Source of the DNA: Thioclava sp. GXIMD2076
Lineage (GTDB): Bacteria; Pseudomonadota; Alphaproteobacteria; Rhodobacterales; Rhodobacteraceae
Assembly (NCBI RefSeq): GCF_037949795.1
Contig: NZ_CP149934.1
Coordinates: 248,001 to 312,000, forward strand
DNA: 64,000 bases
Direction: 5' to 3'
The position numbers were made by a program, and so were the translations under genes. Each line of letters starts with the position of its first letter. Position 1 is the first letter of the stretch. Shown piece after piece: positions 8,039 to 17,717 of this stretch. The notes beneath the pieces were generated by a model. The model made no database searches and was not told the DNA's origin. It was given only the letters and a program-made list of their open reading frames with translations.

Positions 8039-8962
8039 ATGATGACCGCCAGAGCGGCGCTCGCTGCCAGCGCTTTCCTTGCCTCCGCCACTTTTGCACA
8101 AGCCGATTGCAGCAAGGTCCAGCTCGCCGAGCCGGGCTGGACCGATACGGCCCTGACCTCGGGCATCGCGCAGGTTCTTCTCGAACAGCTGGGCTATAGT
8201 GCCAATGTCGAGCTGCTGAGCATCCCGATCATCTACCAGTTCATGGCCAAGAAGGATGTCGATGCCTTCCTCGGATACTGGGATCCGGCGATGGTGCAGT
8301 ATTACAAGCCGTTCAAGGAAGATGGCTCGGTCGTGACGGTCACCCAGAATCTCGAGGGCGCCAAATATACCTGGGCCGTGCCATCCTATGTCTATGAGGC
8401 GGGCGTGCATGATTTCGCCGATATCGCCGCGCATGGCGACGAATTCGACCACAAGCTCTACGGCCTCTCGCCGGGATCGAATGACAGCATGATCGACGCG
8501 CGCGACAATGGTGGCTTCGGTCTTGAGGACTGGCAGATCGTCGAAAGCTCCGAGCAGGGCATGCTCGCGCAGGTGGAAAGCGATGTGAAACGCGGCAAAT
8601 GGATCGTGTTCATGGGCTGGGCGCCGCATCCGATGAATGCGGAGTTCGACATGCGCTACCTGACGGGCGGTGACAAGTTCTACGGCCCCGATTTTGGTGG
8701 TGCCACTGTTCATACACAGTTCCGCAAAGACTATGCGGAGGAATGCCCCAATACCGGCAAGCTGCTCTCGCAGCTCAAGTTCACGGTCGATATGGAGAAT
8801 ATCGGCATGGGCTATATCCTCAATGACGGCATGTCACCGACCGATGCGGCCCGCAAGCTGCTCGGCGAGCATAGCGATATGCTGGAGGGCTGGCTGGCGG
8901 GCGTAACCACCCGCGACGGCAACCCCGCATTGCCGGCCGTCAGGGAAGGGCTCGGGCTGTGA
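8039..8962 (+). CDS. choX: Choline/betaine ABC transporter substrate-binding protein (ChoX-like)
   Basis: Periplasmic binding protein of the ChoX/ProX (OpuAC) family, 307 residues. It has a typical signal peptide (residues 1-23, ending FAQA-DCSKV). Aromatic residues expected in the quaternary-ammonium cage are present in EPGWTDTAL, FLGYWDPAM and MGWAPHPMN. The first of two adjacent ATGs is taken, with AGGAT upstream. It is divergent from betI. Oddly, no choW permease or choV ATPase follows; the next gene, overlapping by 4 bases, is a hydrolase. It must either use a distant permease or have a separate role. Confidence 0.85.
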   Translation: MMTARAALAASAFLASATFAQADCSKVQLAEPGWTDTALTSGIAQVLLEQLGYSANVELLSIPIIYQFMAKKDVDAFLGYWDPAMVQYYKPFKEDGSVVTVTQNLEGAKYTWAVPSYVYEAGVHDFADIAAHGDEFDHKLYGLSPGSNDSMIDARDNGGFGLEDWQIVESSEQGMLAQVESDVKRGKWIVFMGWAPHPMNAEFDMRYLTGGDKFYGPDFGGATVHTQFRKDYAEECPNTGKLLSQLKFTVDMENIGMGYILNDGMSPTDAARKLLGEHSDMLEGWLAGVTTRDGNPALPAVREGLGL

Positions 8963-9885
8963 GCGAGGCGGCAGACCGTTTCGCGCAGGTCAACGGGGTC
9001 CGTCTGTGCTACCGCATGGACGGCCCTGCCGATGCGCCTGCCATCTTTCTGGTCACCGGCCTCGGGATGCAACTGACGGAATGGCCCGAAACACTGGTCG
9101 CAGGTTTGGCCCGGAACTTCCGCGTGATCCGGCCCGACAATCGCGATATGGGCCTCTCGCAGCGGATGGGACAGCCCTTTGCGCAGGTGCCCGAGGGGTT
9201 TCGCTGGATCAGCCGCCATGCCATAGCTGCCCCCTATCACCTTAGCGATATGGCCGATGATGTGCTGGCGCTGGCCGATCATCTGGGCATCGGGCGCTTT
9301 GCCTGTGCAGGTTTCTCGATGGGCGGCATGATCGCGCAGCATGTCGCGATGCAGGCCCCCGGGCGGGTGACGGCGCTTGTGTCGCTGTCGAGCGCGGATG
9401 GCGAGCCGGTGGCCGAAGGCACCCCCGAGAACACCGTGATGATCGAGCGTTTCTTTTTGCTACCCGCCGATCGCGACGGACAAATGCAGACCTATTGCGA
9501 GAGCGCCGAATATTATTCGGGCGGAACGATGCTTGCCGATGATCCGCGGACGCGGGCGGGGGCGAAGGCGCTGCTCGACCGGTCCGATCTGGGCGGGGGC
9601 GATGGCGGCGGCTACCTGCGACAGGCCATGGCCATCACCGACAGCCCCGATTGGGTGAGCGGTCTGGGCCGGCTCGACCTGCCGGCGCTTGTGGTCCATG
9701 GGACAACCGATCCCTGCCTTCCCTTGCAATTGGGCCAGCAGGCGGCCGCGCGCATTCCGAACGCCGGTCTGCGGATCTATGAGGGTCTGGGTCACTGGAT
9801 CTCGGAAGAGGTCGTGGGGGATCTGTGTGACTGGTTCGAGGACACACTGTGCACGACCTCCGCGCAGGCGCAGGATCAGTGCTGA
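8959..9885 (+). CDS. Alpha/beta hydrolase co-transcribed with choX
   Basis: A 308-residue cytoplasmic alpha/beta hydrolase. The nucleophile elbow is GFSMGG (about residue 118), an acid probably lies in VVHGTTDPCLP, and the His is in GLGHWISEE. It starts at a GTG inside the choX stop (GTGA), so it is translationally coupled to the choline-binding protein. No close functional family can be named. A choline ester or phosphocholine-related substrate is a guess from context only. Confidence 0.85.
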   Translation: MSEAADRFAQVNGVRLCYRMDGPADAPAIFLVTGLGMQLTEWPETLVAGLARNFRVIRPDNRDMGLSQRMGQPFAQVPEGFRWISRHAIAAPYHLSDMADDVLALADHLGIGRFACAGFSMGGMIAQHVAMQAPGRVTALVSLSSADGEPVAEGTPENTVMIERFFLLPADRDGQMQTYCESAEYYSGGTMLADDPRTRAGAKALLDRSDLGGGDGGGYLRQAMAITDSPDWVSGLGRLDLPALVVHGTTDPCLPLQLGQQAAARIPNAGLRIYEGLGHWISEEVVGDLCDWFEDTLCTTSAQAQDQC

Positions 9886-9934
9886 CTACCCCGGATAAGT
9901 GGTAGCCCATCGGGCCGCCACCCGCCCCGATCCA

Positions 9935-10825
9935 TCAGGGGCGCCCCTCGCCACTGCGCCGGAACGCATTCGGGGTCATCCCTATGGTCTTGGTGAATGT
10001 GCGGCTGAAATAGGTGATATCGGCAAAGCCCGAACGCTGCGCCACATCCTGCACCGAGAGCCGCGTATAGGCCAAGAGGCGCTTGGCCTCCAGCATCCGG
10101 CGCTTGCGGATCAGCTCGTTGGGCGAGGTGCCGAGGATACGCCGGCATACGCGTGTCAGATGCGGCGGCGAGACGGCCATGGCGCGGGCGTAGTCGGGGA
10201 TCGGCATGCTCCGGGTAAAATGCGCCTCGACCAGCTCGCAAAATGCCTGCGCCTGCAGCTCGTGACGGTTCATCTCGCTATGGAACGCGGTGCCGCCGAC
10301 CGGCGCGATCCGGCGCAACTCCCCGATCAGCGACAGGAGCGTTGCTTGGGTCAATGCCCCCAGAAGCGCCGCCCGCTCGCTGCCGATCGAGTGGTAGACA
10401 TCCCTGATCTGGCGCAACAACATATCGATCGCCTCGAAACGCTGCGCAGCGGGGCCGGTCAGGATCCCGCCCGAGACCTGCATAACCTGCCGGAGCTTGT
10501 CGAGCACCGGCGGCGCGATCTCGGCCACGGGGATGGAAAGCACATCCCCGTCGATCGCCTCGGGGAAGCGGAACCCGTGCGGCGTCTCGGGCGGCACCAG
10601 CAGCACCAGCGGCGTGCTACTGTGATACTCCAGCTCGCCAATCCGCAGCCGCACTCCCGCCGTGCGGAACAAAAAGACCTGCACGAGTTTCGCATGGCGG
10701 TGGAGCCGGATCGTCCAGTCATTCTGGCTCGAACGCTCGAAGATCGTCTCGTGATGGATCGGGTCGGTAAACGCTCCCGAGAGCAACTCGCCATAGAGTT
10801 CATAGATCGGGATCATCCGCGACAT
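9935..10825 (-). CDS. AraC-family regulator (PobR-like position)
   Basis: A 296-residue AraC/XylS regulator with an N-terminal cupin-like sensing domain (HAKLVQVFLF, PETPHGFRFP) and a C-terminal double HTH (about 195-290: MAVSPPHLTRVCRRILG, then VQDVAQRSGFADITYFSRTF). The ATG at the 3' side of GGAGG is chosen; an upstream extension in frame is not supported. It is divergent from the TRAP/pobA operon, the arrangement of PobR, an AraC-type activator that responds to 4-hydroxybenzoate. Whether it senses that compound is inferred. Confidence 0.85.
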   Translation of the reverse strand: MSRMIPIYELYGELLSGAFTDPIHHETIFERSSQNDWTIRLHRHAKLVQVFLFRTAGVRLRIGELEYHSSTPLVLLVPPETPHGFRFPEAIDGDVLSIPVAEIAPPVLDKLRQVMQVSGGILTGPAAQRFEAIDMLLRQIRDVYHSIGSERAALLGALTQATLLSLIGELRRIAPVGGTAFHSEMNRHELQAQAFCELVEAHFTRSMPIPDYARAMAVSPPHLTRVCRRILGTSPNELIRKRRMLEAKRLLAYTRLSVQDVAQRSGFADITYFSRTFTKTIGMTPNAFRRSGEGRP

Positions 10826-10950
10826 GACAGCCTCCGCTTCCCCGCTCAAGGTCCAGATTGATCGGATAATACAAATCTTTGTGCGCCGCGTCCATTCCAA
10901 CAGGGCCGCAAAAAGGGCGATCCTTGATCCATATTTATGGGAGGAGAACC

Positions 10951-11985
10951 ATGAAACTATCACGTCTACCCGCATTGGGTCTGGCGACGGCTTTTGGCGC
11001 GCTGATGGCCGCCGGAGCACAGGCGCAGGACTTCCAGTTTTCGATCCACCATTTTCTCAGCCCCAAGGCCCCCGTGCAGACGCTTCTGCTCGAGCCATGG
11101 GCGAAATCGGTGGAAGAGGCCTCCGGCGGGCGCATCCATTTCGAGATCTTTCCGTCGATGGCGCTTGGAGGGGCGCCGCCCGAGCTTTATTCGCAGGTGC
11201 GTGACGGGGTGGTCGATCTGGCATGGACCCTGCCCGGCTATACGCCCGGCACCTTCCCGCGTCTCGAGGTCTTCGAGCTACCCGATGTCCATGGCGGCGA
11301 TGCCCGCGCGACCAATCTGGCCATTCAGGACATGATGGGCGATCTGGCCGAGGATTTCAAAGATGTGCATCCGATCCTCGTGCATGTGCATGCCGGCAAC
11401 GCGCTGCATCTGGCAAGTGGTTCCATCGACGGGGTCGCGGGGTTCAAGGGGCTGAAGGTCCGCAGCCCGTCGCGCACCGGAGCCTGGGTGCTCGAGGAGC
11501 TGGGCGCCGAACCGGTGGCGATGCCCGTGCCCGCCCTGCCGCAAGCCCTCTCGAAAAAGGTTGTGGATGGCGCGCTGGTGCCCTTCGAGGTGGCCATTCC
11601 GCTGGGCCTGTCGGAGCTGACCGAGACCACGGTCGAGCTGGATCAGGGGCACCGTTTCGGCACCTCGACTTTCCTTTTCGCGATGAACAAGGACGCATGG
11701 GCATCGCTCCCGCCCGATCTGCAGAAAGTGATTGATGACCATTCCGGCGCGGCACTGGCCGAGGAGATGGGCGTGGCATGGAACGAGATCGAGCCGGTTG
11801 GCGTGAAGATGGCCGAAGAGGCTGGCAACAGCGTCATCGCGCTCTCGCCCGAAGCCTCGGCCGAGTTCGACTCCCCCTTCTCCGCCGTCGCCGCCCGCTG
11901 GACCAAGGAGGCCGACGGGCTGGGGATCGACGGTGACGCGCTGATCGAAAAAGCCAGAACTGCCGTTGCAAGCCATAGCGAGTAA
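10951..11985 (+). CDS. TRAP transporter substrate-binding protein (DctP family)
   Basis: Periplasmic solute receptor of the DctP family, 344 residues. It has a signal peptide (about 1-25, cleaved after AQA) and the family pattern FSIHHFLSPKAP, then FPRLEVFELPD and GLKVRSPS. The Arg in KVRSPSRTG is the conserved carboxylate-binding residue of TRAP receptors. GAGGAG precedes the ATG. It is followed 3 bases later by the DctQ subunit and ends in an operon with pobA, so the ligand is probably an aromatic acid such as 4-hydroxybenzoate; this is inference from context. Confidence 0.9.
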   Translation: MKLSRLPALGLATAFGALMAAGAQAQDFQFSIHHFLSPKAPVQTLLLEPWAKSVEEASGGRIHFEIFPSMALGGAPPELYSQVRDGVVDLAWTLPGYTPGTFPRLEVFELPDVHGGDARATNLAIQDMMGDLAEDFKDVHPILVHVHAGNALHLASGSIDGVAGFKGLKVRSPSRTGAWVLEELGAEPVAMPVPALPQALSKKVVDGALVPFEVAIPLGLSELTETTVELDQGHRFGTSTFLFAMNKDAWASLPPDLQKVIDDHSGAALAEEMGVAWNEIEPVGVKMAEEAGNSVIALSPEASAEFDSPFSAVAARWTKEADGLGIDGDALIEKARTAVASHSE

Positions 11986-11988
11986 CCC

Positions 11989-12498
11989 ATGACCAAGAGA
12001 TCCCTTTTCCACGGGGTCATCGCGGCTTGGGCAGTGACGGGCGGCCTCGTGCTGCTCGTCATTGTTGGCGCGACGGCTCTCAATGCAGCCGGTTTTCTGG
12101 CCGATACGATCGCGGGGCTCTGGGGCGGCGATGTCGCGGGACTGTCGGGCTACGAGGATGGCGTGAGCATGCTGGCCGGCGTCGCAGGGCTTGCAATGTT
12201 CCCCTATTGCCAGCTCCATCACGGCCATGCGGCGGTCGATGTCTTCATGGACAAGGCGCCCCGCTGGGCCAACCGGCTGGTCACGCTTTTCTCGGGGCTG
12301 GTGGTTACGGCCATCGCACTCTGGATGGCCTATATGCTGGTGCTGGGCACGCTGGAAACCCGCGGCGACAATGTGGAAACCGCCGTTTTGGGCTGGCCTG
12401 TCTGGATCTTCATGCCCACGGCCGTGATCTCCTGCCTGCTCTGGGCACTGGCGGCTTTGATGGAAACCTTTGCACCGGAGATGCCCCATGGCGCCTGA
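11989..12498 (+). CDS. TRAP transporter small permease (DctQ family)
   Basis: A 169-residue inner-membrane protein with four hydrophobic segments (about 10-32, 58-75, 95-118, 134-152) as in DctQ small subunits. It pairs with the DctM subunit to form the membrane domain of the TRAP carrier. Its stop lies 8 bases inside the next gene, indicating coupled translation. Sequence is poorly conserved in this family, so the call rests on size, topology and position between DctP and DctM. Confidence 0.85.
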   Translation: MTKRSLFHGVIAAWAVTGGLVLLVIVGATALNAAGFLADTIAGLWGGDVAGLSGYEDGVSMLAGVAGLAMFPYCQLHHGHAAVDVFMDKAPRWANRLVTLFSGLVVTAIALWMAYMLVLGTLETRGDNVETAVLGWPVWIFMPTAVISCLLWALAALMETFAPEMPHGA

Positions 12499-13873
12499 AT
12501 TGATCGGCCTTCTGGGGCTGGGGGGGCTCTTCGCCCTGATCCTGCTCCGCATTCCGGTGGCGCTGGCTATGCTGCTGACGGGCATCATCGGCACCTATGC
12601 ACTGAGCCTCGCCTCACCCTTTGTAAAATTCGCGCCCTATCTGAAACAGTTCAAGACCGCGCTGTGGAACTCGGTGGCCAATTACGATCTCTCGGTCGTG
12701 CCGCTCTTCGTGCTGATGGGCTATCTCGCCGCCGAAACCGGCCTGTCGCGTGATCTGTTCCAAGGGTTGGCGGTGCTCACCCGCCGGATCCGTGGCGGGG
12801 TCGCAATGGCCACGATCCTTGCCTGTGGCGGCTTCGGCGCAGTCAGCGGCTCCTCCATCGCCACCGCCTCGACCATGTCACGCGTAGCCCTGCCGGAATT
12901 GCGGCGGCTGAAATATGACGAGGGTCTGGCGACCGGCGTTCTGGCGGCCGGCGGCACGCTGGGCATCCTGATCCCGCCCTCGGTGGCGCTGGTAATCTAT
13001 GCCATCGTGGTCGAGGCGTCGATCCTCGAGATGTTCCGCGCAGCGATCCTGCCGGGTCTTATGGCAGTGGTGCTGTTTCTGGTGGTGATCCGCCTGCGCA
13101 TCGCCCGCAACCCCGCGCTTGTGCCCCCACTGACCGAGATCCCTGCCGCGCAGGTGCGCCACGCGATCCACAGACTGGCCCCTGTGGCCGCGATCTTCGG
13201 CACGATCATTCTCGGCCTCGGCATGGGGCTCTTCACGCCGACACCGGCGGCCGCGATCGGGGTGTTCCTGATCCTTGTCTACGGGCTCGTGTTGCGGCGG
13301 TTCTCGGACGAGGACGGGCTGACATGGGCACGGCTGAAGGACGCGCTACTTGCCACAGCCAAAACCGCCGCGATGATCTATTTCATCCTCTTCTCGGCGG
13401 ATATCCTGAAGGGGTTCTTTGCCCGCACGGGGCTGCCATCGGCGCTCTCGGACTGGGCGGCGGCCTCCACGCTCGATCCCTATGTGATCCTTGTGGCGAT
13501 GCTGGTGGCGCTGATCATCCTCGGCTGTTTCATGGAGAGCCTGTCGATGATCCTCGTGGTGGTGCCTTTCTTCTGGCCGGTGCTCGTCGAGCTGAATGGC
13601 GGAGATTACATCACCGCCGAAACCGCCGCCTTCGGCATGGGCAATGCCGATCTGAAGATATGGTTCGGCATCCTTGCGCTGATTGTCGTCGAGTTGGGGC
13701 TGATTACCCCGCCCGTTGGCATGAATGTGTTTGTCATAAAATCCTTCTCTCCGCAGACGCCAATCACCCGCATTTTTGCAGGTGTCGCGCCTTTCTTCGC
13801 CATCGAACTGGTCCGTGTCGGCCTGCTGGTGCTTGTGCCCGGCCTGTCGCTGGCGCTGACCCGACTATTCTGA
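12488..13873 (+). CDS. TRAP transporter large permease (DctM family)
   Basis: A 461-residue, about 12-helix DctM subunit, the sodium-coupled transport channel of the TRAP system. Family motifs seen include VPLFVLMGYLA, the glycine-rich GGFGAVSGSSIATAST, GTLGILIPPSV and GLITPPVGMNVFV. The ATG inside the dctQ tail (MAPELIG) is used, 11 bases of overlap. The downstream pobA gene begins 9 bases after its stop, which makes the transporter and the hydroxylase one unit. Confidence 0.93.
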   Translation: MAPELIGLLGLGGLFALILLRIPVALAMLLTGIIGTYALSLASPFVKFAPYLKQFKTALWNSVANYDLSVVPLFVLMGYLAAETGLSRDLFQGLAVLTRRIRGGVAMATILACGGFGAVSGSSIATASTMSRVALPELRRLKYDEGLATGVLAAGGTLGILIPPSVALVIYAIVVEASILEMFRAAILPGLMAVVLFLVVIRLRIARNPALVPPLTEIPAAQVRHAIHRLAPVAAIFGTIILGLGMGLFTPTPAAAIGVFLILVYGLVLRRFSDEDGLTWARLKDALLATAKTAAMIYFILFSADILKGFFARTGLPSALSDWAAASTLDPYVILVAMLVALIILGCFMESLSMILVVVPFFWPVLVELNGGDYITAETAAFGMGNADLKIWFGILALIVVELGLITPPVGMNVFVIKSFSPQTPITRIFAGVAPFFAIELVRVGLLVLVPGLSLALTRLF

Positions 13874-15058
<1,185 letters not shown>

Positions 15059-15064
15059 GCTGAC

Positions 15065-15382
15065 TCAGGGCGCGTTCAGCACCGCATCGAGCAAGCCGGG
15101 GAAGCGTTCGTCAAGCTCCTCGCGCCGGATCGACAGGACGCGCCCGCGCCCTTTGGGCAAGTTGAGAATGATGCCCGCCTCGCGCAGCACCTTCATCAGA
15201 TGCGATTTGGTCGATTTGGGGATATCGGGGTCCGTCAGATGACACCGCGCCATCTCGAGCGGACCATCGGCCAGTTGCCGCACGATATCGAGACGTGCCG
15301 GATCGCTCAGCGCGAACAGAACGGTCTCGAGGCGCAGCTCGTCCTTGGCGGGATGGGGTAGATCTGTCGGTGTCTCACTCAT
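15065..15382 (-). CDS. ArsR-family repressor
   Basis: A 105-residue winged-HTH protein (LFALSDPARLDIVRQLADG, then STKSHLMKVLREAGII). It lacks an obvious ELCVCDL-type metal-binding site; a single Cys sits in MARCHLTDPD, so metal sensing is not shown. The ATG has no Shine-Dalgarno sequence and overlaps a perfect inverted repeat, which suggests either leaderless translation or a tightly overlapped operator. It is divergent from an MFS efflux gene and probably represses both. Confidence 0.85.
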   Translation of the reverse strand: MSETPTDLPHPAKDELRLETVLFALSDPARLDIVRQLADGPLEMARCHLTDPDIPKSTKSHLMKVLREAGIILNLPKGRGRVLSIRREELDERFPGLLDAVLNAP

Positions 15383-15404
15383 GGTTCGAATATAGTTGAA
15401 CCAT
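15381..15404. promoter_or_regulatory. ArsR operator candidate 1 (inverted repeat)
   Basis: ATGGTTC - 10 bases - GAACCAT, a perfect 7-bp-arm repeat that includes the start codon of the arsR gene. A sister repeat with the same GGTTC/GAACC core lies 22 bases away. Confidence 0.6.
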
Positions 15405-15425
15405 CGAAGGATGCAACCTAGGTAA

Positions 15426-15445
15426 GGTTCGAAGAGATTCGAACC
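15426..15445. promoter_or_regulatory. ArsR operator candidate 2 (inverted repeat)
   Basis: GGTTCGAA-GAGA-TTCGAACC, a perfect 8-bp-arm repeat 11 bases before the MFS start codon and just upstream of its AGGAG. Occupancy would block the MFS promoter or ribosome site. Confidence 0.65.
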
Positions 15446-15456
15446 AAGGAGCCCCC

Positions 15457-16647
15457 ATGTTTGCCATCCGCCAGCCCCTTGCCAGACCGGCAAGCTTTAC
15501 CCTCGCGGCACTCGGCAGCGCGCTCGTTATGGCCAGCGCCAGTGCTCCCTCGCCATTCTACCCCCAACTTCAGGCCCAGATCGGGTTCTCGCCTGTGGTT
15601 CTCACCGGTATTTTCGCCATCTATGCGATCACGCTTCTGGCGACCCTGTTGACCTTCGGCTCGGCCTCCGACCATCTCGGCCGCAGACCGATGCTCTCGT
15701 TGGGCTTCCTGCTTCTGGCGGTCTTCGCGCTGATCTTCTCGCAGGCCCATAGCGTGGGCGGGCTCGTACTGGCCCGTGCCCTGCAGGGGGTGGCGGGCGG
15801 ATTGCTTCTTTCGACCCTCTCTGCGGCCATCGTCGATCTGGAACCCACCGACAGGCCCGGCCTTGCCGCGATCTGCAATTCGACGCTGCCGCTTGCGGGG
15901 CTTGCACTTGGCGCGCTGCTGGCAGGAGGGGCGATCGATATGTCCTCGCTGGCGCTGCATCCGTTCTTCATCGGGCTTGCGCTGATCAGCGTGCTCTTTG
16001 CCGCAGGCGTCTGGCTCTGGCCCGAAACCTCGCCACGCCATGAAGGCCTTGTCTCCGCGCTGCGCCCGCGTGTGCGGATACCGGACAACGCGCGGCCCGT
16101 CTTCTGGCGCGTGGCCCCTGCCCTCTTTGCCACATGGGCCACGGGCGGGTTCTACCTCTCGCTCGGCGTATCGATCTCGAGCCATGTCTTCGGCCTGACC
16201 CACGGGCTGGAACAGGGGGCCGTCGTCACCGCGCTGGCCGGAACCGGCGCCGCAGCCTGCTTCTTTGCACGGCATATCTCGGCCTCCGCGACCCTGCGTC
16301 TGGGGATCGTGGCACTGGCTTCGGGCACACTCCTGACGCTGATTGCGGTACAACAGGGCAGTCTCTGGGCTTATCTCGTGGCGCTGCCCTTTGCGGGGAT
16401 CGGGTTCGGCACCTGTTTTTATGGCGCGGTCCGCTCGCTGGCACCGCTGGCCGAACCCCATGAGCGGGGTGAGCTTTTCGCGGCCATCTTCACGCTCAGC
16501 TATCTGGCCTTCGGCGTGCCCGTGGTCATCGCCGGTGCCCTCGTCAGCACATTCGGGCTGACCACGACCACCATCGGCTATGGCGTGGTCATCATCGCCA
16601 TGGCGCTGATCGCTATGTGTGCCAGATCTGACGCGCAGGGCCGCTAA
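15457..16647 (+). CDS. MFS transporter, probable drug efflux (12 TM)
   Basis: A 396-residue major facilitator with 12 predicted helices. The MFS signature between helices 2 and 3 is GSASDHLGRRPML, and helix 4-5 carries RALQGVAGGLLLSTLSAAI. AGGAG precedes the ATG. It is divergent from an ArsR repressor, with two perfect inverted repeats between them, a classic substrate-inducible efflux arrangement. The exported compound cannot be predicted. Confidence 0.88.
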   Translation: MFAIRQPLARPASFTLAALGSALVMASASAPSPFYPQLQAQIGFSPVVLTGIFAIYAITLLATLLTFGSASDHLGRRPMLSLGFLLLAVFALIFSQAHSVGGLVLARALQGVAGGLLLSTLSAAIVDLEPTDRPGLAAICNSTLPLAGLALGALLAGGAIDMSSLALHPFFIGLALISVLFAAGVWLWPETSPRHEGLVSALRPRVRIPDNARPVFWRVAPALFATWATGGFYLSLGVSISSHVFGLTHGLEQGAVVTALAGTGAAACFFARHISASATLRLGIVALASGTLLTLIAVQQGSLWAYLVALPFAGIGFGTCFYGAVRSLAPLAEPHERGELFAAIFTLSYLAFGVPVVIAGALVSTFGLTTTTIGYGVVIIAMALIAMCARSDAQGR

Positions 16648-16674
16648 CGGTGCCTTTTCCAGCAACGCCTACGC

Positions 16675-16703
16675 CCCTACCGCCACGGCGGTGAGGCTTT
16701 TTT
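16675..16703 (+). terminator. Rho-independent terminator after the MFS gene
   Basis: Stem built on ACCGCC-AC-GGCGGT extended by flanking CC/GG pairs, followed by six T residues. It ends the MFS transcript before the osmoprotectant operon. Confidence 0.7.
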
Positions 16704-16810
16704 CCGGCAGATCGCTTGGAAAACCGCGCATGGTTCCTACAATTACCTGTGAGCCGGGCGCGATATGCCCTGACCCACCGCCCCATCGACCTCAGGCGTA
16801 GGAGCCACTC

Positions 16811-17713
16811 ATGACGTCCAAATTCTTCGTTGCCGCCGCGCTTGTGGCAGGCTTCACCTCCACCGCGCAGGCCGATATCACGGTCTCCTCGAAGATCGAC
16901 ACCGAGGGCGGGCTCTTGGGCAATATCATCGCGCTCGCGCTCGAGAATGCGGGATTGCCCGTCGAGCGGCGCCTGCAACTGGGCGGCACCCAGATCGTGC
17001 GCGAGGCGATCAAGGCCGGCCAGATCGATATTTATCCCGAATATACCGGCAATGCGGCCTTCTTCCATAACGAGGCGGGCAGCGATGTCTGGAAGGATCC
17101 GGCTTCGGCCCATGACCGTGCCGCCGAGCTTGATGCGCCCGATGGCATCACCTGGCTCGACAGCGCGCCCGCCAACAACACATGGGCCATCGCGGTCACG
17201 GGCCCTGTGGCGCAAGCCAACGATCTGGCGAGCATGAGCGATTTCGGGGCATGGGTCGCGGATGGCGGCGAGGTCAAACTGGCCGCCTCGACCGAATTCG
17301 TCTCCTCGCCCGGCGTGTTGCCCGCGATGCAGACGACCTATGGCTTCACCCTGACGCCCGACCAGACGGTAATCCTGTCGGGCGGTGATACGGCGGCGAC
17401 CATTCAGGCGGCGGCCCGCGGCACCTCGGGCGTCAATGCGGCCATGGTCTATGGCACCGATGGCGGCGTGGGGGCCACGGGGCTTGTCGTGATGACGGAT
17501 GACAAGGGCGTGCAGCCCGTCTACGAGCCCACCCCGATCCTCCGCACCGAGGTGCTCGACGACTATCCCTCGATCCCCGGGATCCTGAACCCGATCTTCG
17601 ACAAGCTGGACATGACAACGCTGCAAAAGCTCAACGGCCGTATTCAGGTGGGGGGCGAGCCGGCCGAGGCCGTGGCGCGCGACTATCTGACCCAGACGGG
17701 TGTGCTGGGCTAA
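16811..17713 (+). CDS. osmF: Osmoprotectant ABC transporter substrate-binding protein (OsmF/YehZ-like)
   Basis: Periplasmic receptor of the OpuAC/YehZ family, 300 residues (YehZ is 305). A short signal peptide ends at AQA-DITV. Family features include TQIVREAIKAGQIDIYPEYTG and GYFTPL-type loop regions, here represented by YPEYTGNAAFF and DGGVGATGL. It heads a four-gene operon whose order and protein sizes copy E. coli yehZYXW. Ligands of this family are glycine betaine and related quaternary ammonium compounds; E. coli YehZ binds weakly, so the actual substrate is open. Confidence 0.88.
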   Translation: MTSKFFVAAALVAGFTSTAQADITVSSKIDTEGGLLGNIIALALENAGLPVERRLQLGGTQIVREAIKAGQIDIYPEYTGNAAFFHNEAGSDVWKDPASAHDRAAELDAPDGITWLDSAPANNTWAIAVTGPVAQANDLASMSDFGAWVADGGEVKLAASTEFVSSPGVLPAMQTTYGFTLTPDQTVILSGGDTAATIQAAARGTSGVNAAMVYGTDGGVGATGLVVMTDDKGVQPVYEPTPILRTEVLDDYPSIPGILNPIFDKLDMTTLQKLNGRIQVGGEPAEAVARDYLTQTGVLG

Positions 17714-17717
17714 GGCC

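Noticed and set aside
15426..15445. T-psi-C arm of a tRNA suggested by GGTTCGAA
   Set aside because: The sequence is a perfect inverted repeat between divergent genes and no cloverleaf can be formed around it.
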